From contig NC_064657.1 in NCBI RefSeq assembly GCF_001723175.1, forward strand, positions 620,001 to 684,000: a stretch of DNA of 64,000 nt, given 5' to 3'. Below are positions 55,748-64,000 of this stretch, piece by piece. The notes beneath the pieces were generated by a model. It was given only the letters and a program-made list of their open reading frames with translations, made no database searches and was not told the origin of the DNA. This DNA comes from Penicillium oxalicum (lineage: Eukaryota; Ascomycota; Eurotiomycetes; Eurotiales; Aspergillaceae). Position 1 is the stretch's first letter. Every line of letters starts with the position of its first letter. The translations under genes were made by a program, and so were the position numbers.

Positions 55748-57407
55748 TCACCTAATTACATCAAGTGGCCACGCCATCAGGGAGATGAGCTTTTCATCGC
55801 CGGCGCTAAGAATCAGATGGTAGATTCTGTAAATCTCAACATCGCATTGCTTGCCACAATACCAAAGCCCGTCCATAATCGCGATTGCAAGGTACAAGTG
55901 TGCCAGAAGCACTAAACTCGCGCCCCGGAAAAAGTCCACGGGTCTATTTGACACCAAGGAGGCAATCAATTCATCGGAAAGGAGCCGGGGCCAGCCCGCA
56001 AAGTCCGCCTCTTCGATTTCGGACTGAACCTCCAGGTCGTACGAGGACTGTGTGTGAAGTGACCTCATCTGTAGAACGTACAGTATTCTCATGTATAATG
56101 AATCGGTCACAGACAGAGCGTGTTGATGCGCGGAAGTGTCGCAGGCTGCTGCTAGTTCGAGAGACGGAGTTTGGTCATGATGGGGGGTCATACTCGCCGA
56201 TGAGCCCGCTGGAGCCTCCCCGGATGAGCTTATCAAAGGAGAGGTGTTGACGAGTTCCTCTAAGCCCGCAAGAGCACGATTTGCGCCCAATGCAAACCTT
56301 CGTAATCTCTCGGATTTAATGTTTGTTAGCGAAAAGTCATTCGAGCGCAGTTGTGATTCCCACATTTTCCAATCTTCGTTGGCGTTACTGAGTAGAAGCA
56401 ATGACCTCAGCCGGCCCTTCCGCAAAGTTGGCCAGAATTGCTTCAAAATCGTCATGACGCCGCGCACGAGATACAGCCACTGCATCCGAGGTAACTCCAG
56501 ATTGGCGCCACGAGGTGACGGAACGGCAGCGGGAGCAATACCATCCTGAGACATGTTGAATGACGGGTCGAGGTCTGGAATTCCACATGATGCAAAAGCA
56601 AAGGCCACCACCAGCATCGAACCGGCTAGCAGGGCCTCCGGACTCGACTCCTCGGCAGCGTCCAGTGCTTCTTGAAACCCAGCTATCCCCCGTTGATGGT
56701 GTTCCACGATGGTATGCAACCAAGGCGAGCTCAGTGATGCCGGGGTCGATACGGAGTCGCGGGCCCCAGGGTCATGGAGGCTGCCCTCTGTAATCAGGAT
56801 ATCCATGCCGGCCAGGGCCAGGAGAAAGTGCATGAGAAATTCGTTCGTGGCGGCCAATTCGGGAATCTTTCGCTCCCAGATCACGCATTTCGACTTATTT
56901 AGTGTCATCTTCCTCGATGTATTCAGAAGATAATGTTGAAGGAGATTCAGATCCCCCATATTGAGGTCTGAGCTCGGCTGGCTGGTGACATTGGGCAGAT
57001 CTTCAGGAAGCCTCGCTGTCGGATCGCTAGACCCATGGAGAGTCTCGCGCTCATCTTCTCGTGTAGAGACTTGAGCAGCTACTGACGAGAGTCTCTCGCG
57101 TGCAGCGGGCGAGCGTCTTCCTCTCACGTCACGTGTGCCGGCCTGGGGAGGGAAGACACACTCGTCGCCGCGGACCCAGCAAGAACCGCATTTGGGTCGC
57201 TCCTCATCGCACTGCAAACTGTCAGCCGTCCCAGTTAATCAGTTGGAAGGCAATCTAGGAACCTAAAAGAATTGTTACCTTGACGTGACGATGCTTGCAA
57301 GTAAAGCAGCCATTGCGAGACTTGGTGTGACTGATCCGCTGCTTAGGGCGAAAGCGAGCCCTTGCCGCGCGCGACGTCGTCACTTTCTCGGGCGTCAGTT
57401 GGGGCAT
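55748..57407 (-). CDS. Zn2Cys6 fungal transcription factor
   Basis: Exons 57407-57279 and 57211-55748; 530 residues. The binuclear zinc cluster is split by the intron: CFTCKHRHVK-CDEERPKCGSCWVRGDEC (Cys 34, 37, 44, 51, 54, 61), preceded by a basic arm (ARARFRPKQR). The rest is a helical fungal-specific regulatory region resembling the sterol-uptake-control (Upc2-like) subgroup, with NLLQHYLLNTSRKM and FLMHFLLALAGMDILI near residues 135-195. All six cysteines are intact, so DNA binding is plausible; targets are unknown. No metabolic cluster surrounds it: the neighbours are 5S genes and an RTA1-family pseudogene. The ATG at 57407 is the first Met in frame. Confidence 0.88.
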
Positions 57408-59048
57408 CTCCGACAATGACGCCTACTGCATGAGTCCGGGGGTAAGATGACGAAAGTCTGCCCAGAAAAAAAAATACGAAAGCACCGGTGCAGAGAATGA
57501 TCAAAATACGAAAGAGAGATTCCCACCCTCGAAGGAAGAATGGGACGGTTGTCCAGGCTGAAGGTTTGGCGTGGGTCGCGTCCCGTCCATGTCTCCCGCA
57601 GCGCTTTCTACGACTATCTTCTAGGAACTGGTCGCATTCATGTTCAGCACAGAGAGATCAAGACATTCATAGGCAACCGCCAGGAACTTGAGTTTTCTTT
57701 CACCGACTACGACTGCACGAAAGCTATGCAAGTAATTGACATAATTAGCTAAATTGATGACAGGATTATTGGCAGCGCGAATCTTCAAGTCGACTTGGTA
57801 TCTCGACAACTCGACGAATTTCTGAAAATGCGTTTCCGTCTACTTGTGAATGAGTGACAATTTTCTTCTTTTTTTTTCTTTGTTTTTCTTTTTTTTTCTT
57901 TGTTTTTCTTTTTTTTTCTTTTTTTTTCTTTCTTTTTTTTTACAAAGGATTAGGCTGCAATATTTTGTCTGCAGTGTCTCTCTAGTCCCGTGTGTCTCCT
58001 CAGCCCCGACGGCGCGTGAGATCAAATGGAATATCGGCTCTATCATCAAGTCAAAAGCGTCCATGTTCGCCCGATGTTGCCCCATGCTCTCGACGCAGAG
58101 AGATTTCTTTTTCTAGAAAAGAATTTGCCTCGTTAGACCGACCGATTGGGAGGACTAAATGAATATGGGTAGCAATCACAACACAGTGCTGGCACGCGGA
58201 GTGCCGCCCATTCTTGAGTGTCGGTTGACATAAGCTATCTTGATGAATTTATAAGTTTTTGGCTTGAGGCGATGACACGAGAACGCAAAATAACCTAGCC
58301 CCATCCTCCCTAACTCAAAATAACGACTCGCAGATCTCCCGATAGGAGGAAAAGAAACCAATGAAACCTTAAACTTGGCTTCCCAATTCGACGTGACTTG
58401 GAGGTCTACTAGGATTCCGAAAGGAGACTGCCGAAAGGGAGCATCCAAGCCAAAAAGAGTGTGATGGGGATACACTTTGTGTCTGAGAGAAAACTCGATC
58501 ATGTGCGCAAGGGTAGTCTCCTGACTGGTCCCTTCGGACAGATTAGGTTGCAGAGACTGCGGTCGTCGTGTATGCGTGGCGGCTAAGCATCCTCATTTTG
58601 AAGAGGTGGTGCTGTTGGTGTTCGAGACGCCCTGTGGAGAAGTTTGAGAACACGAGAATCCGATCCGTGCAGATTGACCTGGCGATACGAGAATGCGAGA
58701 ATGCGAGCCGCTGTCATAAAGACCCTGGACCGGACAAGGGCGAAAGAGCATAGATGACAGCGAATACTCCTGAATCATAAATTTTAACCACTGCCTCGGA
58801 GCATCAAACTCCTGTGTTTCTGATCCCAGTATACACTCTATGGTCCACTCAGAGGGACGCTTTCGACATAACCCGAGACTGGGGCTCCAGTGTGATCTGA
58901 TTACCCGGTCCTGTTCACCAGCTCTGGTTTGGCTAAAAAGACGACCAGCGGTTATAAGAGATGGCGTCTTCTCAGGTGACATTTGCATTTTGCTAGATTC
59001 AACTTCTAACCGTTTTTTTTTTCGTCTAGATTTAGCTCGCGGAAAACC
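57408..59048. other. Intergenic, no gene supported
   Basis: Upstream region of the regulator plus 1 kb beyond. Contains the CTTT/T-rich repeat listed separately and, at 58593-59111, an open minus-strand frame without domain or coding character. Confidence 0.4.
57861..57942. repeat. T-rich (T8-9 C)n low-complexity tract
   Basis: About 80 bp of T runs separated by single C or G (CTTTGTTTTT and CTTTTTTTTT units). Confidence 0.9.
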
Positions 59049-59869
59049 ATGAGACCCAACAATCTGTACGCGTACAAGGCATCCGTGGGTCGCAGCCGTC
59101 ATATTCATCATTCTCTCCGGAGGCTTAACTATCGTCCATTCGCTTCAATCAATCAAGTCTCGATGTCGATACTTTATCCCCTTCCTCGTGGGAGGAGTCT
59201 GTAGGTCGCACCGCCGTCGTCCTGGACTTCAACTTGGGTGAGAGGTCTCGACTAACTTCGTTTCTCTTCCCACAGTTCAGATCATTGACTACGTCTGCCG
59301 TGCCAAGGACCACCATATCCTGCATCCATTCCAGTCCACGCCATTCAACCCTTGCCTATACTTGCAGCACCAGTGCTCTACGCGGCATCCATCTACGTAG
59401 TTCTGGGCCACCTCGTGACACACCTACATGCGGAGCAAATGAGCCTCATCTGCGTTAGATGGATGACCAAGATTATTGTCGCGGGCGACGTCCTCTCCAT
59501 CCTCACTCAATCTGCTGGCGGAGATATTATGGCGTCCGGTACTGCGACATCTCAAAAACCGACTTTAACATTGTCATTAGTGGATTGCTCATCCAGCTGA
59601 TCTCCTTTGAATTTTTCGTCGTGATCTCTGCCATCTTCCACTTCCGCATTGGCCGACAGCCGACACCCTGGGCCCAGAAAGACCGAGTCCTGTCAATGCG
59701 CCGTACGTGGCGTGAACGAAACTGGGGCTCTCTCTTGCTGACGCTGTACATGACGAGTGGACTGATTCTCATTAGGTCGATCTTCCGGGTGATTGAATAT
59801 CAGGGTGGGCCTGACGGCTATTTCATCACGCTCGAGGCCTATTCATTTATCTTTGTCACCCATATCTGA
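59049..59869 (+). pseudogene. RTA1-like lipid-translocating exporter pseudogene
   Basis: Traces of the seven-helix RTA1 family appear in order but in different frames: NNLYAYKAS; then WVAAVIFIILSGGLTIVHSL and RYFIPFLVGGVC; an intron-like GTAGGT...CACAG; IIDYVCRAKDHH; then another frame with LPILAAPVLYAASIYVVLG and RWMTKIIVAGDVLSILTQSA (the QxxGG signature region); then a third frame with FNIVISGLLIQLISFEFFVV and RSIFRVIEYQGG. At least three frame changes (near 59080, 59310-59340 and 59545) without usable introns, and loss of the expected helix after RVIEYQGG...LEAYSFIF, indicate a dead gene. Functional RTA1 proteins are linked to sphingoid-base or drug resistance. Sequencing error seems unlikely because neighbouring genes are clean. 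Confidence 0.7.
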
Positions 59870-61368
59870 AGACTCCGCATTGAACTCAGGGCGGATCGTA
59901 AGCGCTTCGGTGATGCATGAAGAAGCTCAAATGGCATATTAAGCGCAAAGGATTACGAGAAACTTGTAGAGTGGATACTATCGGATTGGAATTTGCTGAG
60001 GTAGAACCTTGCTCCAAATGGAAGATATTTGCACGATTTCTTTACCTCGGCCACCGCCTCGTCCTCGGACGCTAAGTAAGCATGATGTTTGTATAGTATT
60101 ACTAGTAGTATTTCTGAAGATATATACTAGTAGATACTTGAAATATCTGAAAGGCCAAGTTTAGCCAACAGCCTGAAGGATTCCCGATCAATGGTTTCGT
60201 GGCAGTAGCTGCGCGGATGAACAAAAGAACAAAGTCAGTAGAGAAAGATGCACGGCCGAGCATTCCTCTTTTGGAAATATGGGAATGAACGGAATGGTTA
60301 TGGAGAAAAAACTTGAGAGAATTTGCCCTCTCCAGATGTTTGCTGGCCCAGCAGTCAGGTGTCTTGAGGGGGTTTCTCCTAGTCATAGGTTTCCCTCTTC
60401 CTTCTTCCTTCTCCCCTCTTTAGACTCCCTAATTCAGATGTCTCGCCTCTAGATTGCTTCCTTGCCTCTAGATCTATAGGTCTACCAAGACTGATCTAGT
60501 GCTTTCAGACTGCTGCCTATGTCGTTCTGCTCCATGTACCACGTATTTTGTTCTGAATCACTGGTACCGTAATTCAATTGTTGTCAACTTCCAATCACCG
60601 GGTATTGGCAAGTGGAGTCTGTCACACAGCTTCTATCAAATTCTGCAGACAAGTGCCCCCAGATTCTGTTTCTGTCATATTTTGGCCCTTGTTCTGTGAC
60701 GCTCTCGAGTCTGGTTCTGCTGTCCTGGAGATTCTGCCCGAGCAGAATGCGCTGACTAACCGCCGAGACAGTCGGACCTGTCCACCTGCAGGTACCTACT
60801 GTTGTGCTGCCTCTGGCATACTCAAAGCATGTACCGCCTCCGTGCCGCGCGCGGGTGGGCCCGGTGGATCTTCTTTGCAAGAAACCCCGGCTGCACCATC
60901 GACCCGATGACGTTGAGTTTGGCGATGGTGGCATGTGTTAAGTGAATTCGCTATATCGGGATCGAAGAATCAGGAGGTTGAATGTCAATCAGGGTTGAAT
61001 CTGAGATATCCGGTTATGCATCGCTCTGTGGTCGAATGTTTTTTCGTTTTATCTTTCTTCTTTTCATTTTTGACAACTGCGAGAAGGGAGACCCAAATGA
61101 TTGCGCCACGATACGAATCAAGAAAAATTCTTTTCTGTACAGTAAAAGTCAAACGTGGTCCCCAAGGGCAACAGCAGATCGCGATCACTCGGCTACGCTT
61201 TGCTACAATAGGGGCGGCTTTGCATCGTAAATTTTCTATTTCAGTACTTCTCCCCTCGTGGGACTCGCTCTGCTTTCTACTGAATTTTTTTTCTCCCGAC
61301 GATCCATCATCGCCGGCCTTTTCATTCGACGTTAACCCTCCTACCCGGCACAAAACTGCCAATCCACC
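59870..61368. other. Intergenic, BOR1 upstream region
   Basis: About 1.5 kb without a supported gene. Contains TACTAGTAG-type words near 60105-60135 and a T-rich leader before BOR1. Short frames (for example 60584-60934, minus) have no domain. Confidence 0.4.
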
Positions 61369-63512
61369 ATGTCGTCCACCGAGGATGTCCCCGAATCCAA
61401 CAGGGAGCCCTTGACCAGAAACGCATCCGCCACATCCTATTCCTACGAGAATCTCACAGGATGGAAGAGCGTGCGTGTTCTTCGAATTGGGAGGGGCATG
61501 TACCACGATGTCAAGAGGCGTCTTCCGTATTACTGGAGCGACATTCGTGATGCGTGGACGTACCGGACCGTTGCCAGTATTATTCGCATGTACTTTGTCA
61601 AGTAAGCATCCCTCCTGTGACACGCTTCGTGGATGAATTCCTTTCTCATGGGGATGGAATGCTCCAGCCTACTCCCCGCAATTGCATACACCTTGGATAT
61701 GTACCGCAGAACCGGCAATTTCTACGGAATCAACGAGGCGCTGTTCTCCTCGGCGCTGGCCGCCATGGTGTTTAGTCTTTTTTCCGCGCAGCCGCTGACG
61801 ATCGTCGGCATTACTGGTTTGATCTCGCTCTTCAACTACACCATTTACGACATCATCATTATCTATGAGCCTGCGATCTATCCCGAGTTCATGTGTTGGG
61901 TTGGCATTTGGGGTGCCATTTTCCATTGGATTGTGGCGCTTTGCAACATCTGTGACTATATGCGCTACGTGACGGACTTTTCGAGCGAGGCTTTTGCCTT
62001 TTATGTGGGCACCATCTATATCAGTGGGTCGACGTCGCTTCTTTCCGCACACTTGGGCTGGCATGAGCTGACCTGGGCCTCAGGCAAGGGAGTGGAGGAG
62101 ATCATCAGTGAATTCGAGAGCAAGGGACCGACCGCGGGTTATATGAGCGCCATGGTGGCAATCCTCTATTTTTTGACGATATGGACTCTGGAGAAGATTG
62201 GCTCCAGTACCATCTGCCGCCCTAGTCTTCGAGGCTTACTGGCAGACTATGCATACCCGGTAGGCGTTGAGGCGTTGCGAGAATATGGACACACAAACAA
62301 CTGACACAAACACTGCGTCTTGGTCTAGATCGGGACCATCTTCTGGGTAGGATTCACGCACATCCCCGGCCCATTGAAAGCGGCCGACGTGACTCGAGTG
62401 CCCATCAGCCGAGCGTTCTACCCAACTCAACCGCGCAGCTGGCTGATTCCATTCTGGGAGCTCGATGCCAAGTGGGTTTTCGCAGCCCTTCCCTTTGGGT
62501 TTCTGGTCATGTTGCTCTTCTACTATGACCATGTAAGAAGCATCCGCGGGTCTAGTCCGACCTGTCATCCCTGATTCCTCCGAGTCTTGTTTAGTAACTT
62601 GCAATCTTCATCTAGAACGTCAGCAGCTTAACCGCACAGGCCCGTCAGTTCCCGCTGAAGAAACCTTCCGGCTTTCACTGGGACTTTTTCCTTCTCGGAT
62701 GTACAACCTTTATTGCGGGAATCATCGGGATTCCATTCCCCAACGGCTTGGTTCCCCAGGCTCCCGTGCATACCGACTCGCTGACAATCTATGAGACTGA
62801 ACTCCGGATCATACCCACCGGCGAAGGTGAGGGCGAAGAGATTCGGCGTCCCATCGTCAACCCGACTGCCGTCGTGGAGCAGAGAGTGTCTCATTTCGTG
62901 ATGGGCTTGGCCATTATCGGCACCATGACCGGTCCATTACTGGTTGTACTCCATACGATGCCGTCGGCGGTTTTCGCAGGCGTCTTTTTCATCGTCGGTT
63001 GGGGGTCTATCGGGTCCAACGGCATTGTGAACAAGGCGCTGCAACTTATCCAGGAAGATCGGTTTATTTCGCGCGCAGAACCTCTGCTCAGAGTGCCCAG
63101 TCGGAAAATCCTGCTGTGGATTTTTTGCCAACTGGTAGATGTTGCCGCCTGCGTTGCAATTTCCCAGACCATCGCTGCTATTGGTATGTCATGATATACG
63201 ATCTTCTCCTTGCTTTGTTCATCCATCAAACCAGATCACTGATGAAAAGGGAAATGATTGTCAGGGTTTCCCGTGTTGATCATCGCTCTCATTCCCTTCA
63301 GAGTCTGGGCGATTCCCAAGATGTTTACCGCTGATGAGATCAGCGTGCTCGATGACATGACAGCCAACAATGAAGCTGTTCTCCGCAGTCTCGGTGGAGC
63401 GCCGCGATTCCCGGAAGAAAAAGAAGGACCCCGGCAATATGGTCTTGAACGCCGCTACTCTGAACGGAAGAAGGGCCCTGAGAGGCAGAGAGCAGGTAGC
63501 ATCCACCGCTGA
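61369..63512 (+). CDS. BOR1: Boron/anion transporter Bor1 (SLC4-like family)
   Basis: Plasma-membrane exporter of borate, related to bicarbonate transporters. Five exons: 61369-61601, 61668-62259, 62329-62532, 62616-63183 and 63265-63512; 614 residues. A hydrophilic N-terminus leads into the first conserved block RRLPYYWSDIRDAWTYRTVA. Multiple membrane spans follow: NLLPAIAYTLDMYRRT; FSLFSAQPLTIVGITGLISL (the substrate-site region); MCWVGIWGAIFHWIVAL. Family signatures include TRVPISRAFYPTQPRSW, FYYDHNVSSLTAQAR and FHWDFFLLGCTTFIAGIIGIPFPNGLVPQAPVHT with the EQRVS block after it. The C-terminus is charged and cytosolic, ending RQRAGSIHR. All joins keep frame. Its 3' flank (63513-63937) holds no further gene before the 5S copy. 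Confidence 0.94.
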
Positions 63513-63937
63513 GGGAGGACGCTTTCTTGCGTCGAGGCGCGATCTCGAACAGGGACACGTCGTTCGAGGCTTACTTGTTGATACGAGGCCCATTGGATCG
63601 GTATCGAACGAAGCATCCAGTATTGGTCCAACAGACAGACCAGAGTCCACTTTTCAAGAGAGCCGGGACAAAGGGGTGAAGGTCTTGATGGCGCGCAGAC
63701 GTGCCGGCATAAACTATAGTCCACTTGAACAAATAATGCATTCGCACCATCTGTGTGTCATCCTCCCTATGTTTAGACATGGCTTGTTCAGAAGAACTCG
63801 GTATGCTATACGGACGCCGAGGCAATTGAGTAGCAACACTTTGCTGGATCTATTTGCGAATCGTGGATAAAATCTCGTTTTTGCCACCTCTAGAGCTGCT
63901 ATGAACATTGATGTTTCTTTACACAACATTGTCTAGC

Positions 63938-64000
63938 ACATACGACCATAGGGTGTGGAGAACAGGGCTTCCCGTCCGCTCAGCCGTACTTAAGCCACAC
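63938..64000 (+). rRNA. 5S ribosomal RNA, copy 4 (5' 63 nt, cut by right edge)
   Basis: Starts ACATACGACCATAGGGTGTG and is identical to copy 3 across all 63 visible bases, but on the opposite strand and 8.7 kb away. Confidence 0.9.

Noticed and set aside
58593..59111. 172-codon open frame on the minus strand
   Set aside because: No domain, no coding bias, and it overlaps the start of the RTA1-like trace on the other strand.
55748..63512. Zn2Cys6 regulator, RTA1-like gene and transporter as a secondary-metabolite cluster
   Set aside because: No PKS, NRPS, terpene or tailoring enzyme; the exporter is a pseudogene and BOR1 is a housekeeping ion transporter.
1..64000. CRISPR arrays, bacterial-type operons, integrated phage
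   Set aside because: No regularly spaced direct repeats, and all identifiable genes are eukaryotic with introns.

Overview
The window is nuclear DNA of a filamentous ascomycete, most likely a Eurotiales species (Aspergillus/Penicillium type). The reasons are: short GT-AG introns (about 50-140 bp) in nearly every gene, a 119-nt 5S rRNA of Pezizomycotina type outside any rDNA array, Zn2Cys6 and LysM genes, and full-length eukaryotic core proteins. Genus is inference. All exon joins below were checked for reading frame by hand.

Layout. 1-3.3 kb: uracil-DNA glycosylase (cut by the left edge) and an HDEL-tailed protein disulfide isomerase, both on minus. 3.3-11.9 kb is gene-poor: a lone LysM fragment (5.7 kb), ATG22 (7.1-9.0 kb), a 294-bp Tc1/mariner-type MITE (9.14-9.43 kb), a broken kinase-like gene (9.5-10.4 kb) and another decayed reading-frame region (10.4-11.2 kb). 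12-20.5 kb: MED14, DPB2 and a NASP/Hif1 histone chaperone; the last two share a divergent promoter. 21-31.2 kb: a long Yippee protein, ornithine decarboxylase antizyme with a +1 recoding site, MPE1 and HIS7. 32-37.7 kb: DCD1 and ATG7 (divergent), then MRM2. 38-51.5 kb: an unrecognised 518-residue coiled-coil protein, OST3, RFT1, DBP3, RFA1 and UBP14. 52-64 kb is accessory again: a lineage-type hypothetical gene, three tandem 5S rRNA copies, a Zn2Cys6 regulator, an RTA1-family pseudogene, the borate transporter BOR1 and the start of a fourth 5S gene at the right edge.

Themes. DNA replication/repair genes (UNG1, DPB2, RFA1, plus the histone chaperone) have ACGCGT (MluI cell-cycle box) motifs in their promoters, which suggests shared G1/S control. 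Secretory-pathway genes (PDI, OST3, RFT1) and autophagy genes (ATG22, ATG7) recur. HIS7 has two Gcn4/CpcA-type sites and a TATA box. I found no CRISPR array, operon, secondary-metabolite core enzyme or clearly new multi-gene system. The most notable items are the antizyme frameshift site, the MITE beside a broken kinase gene, the divergent 5S mini-cluster and two introns that stay open in frame.
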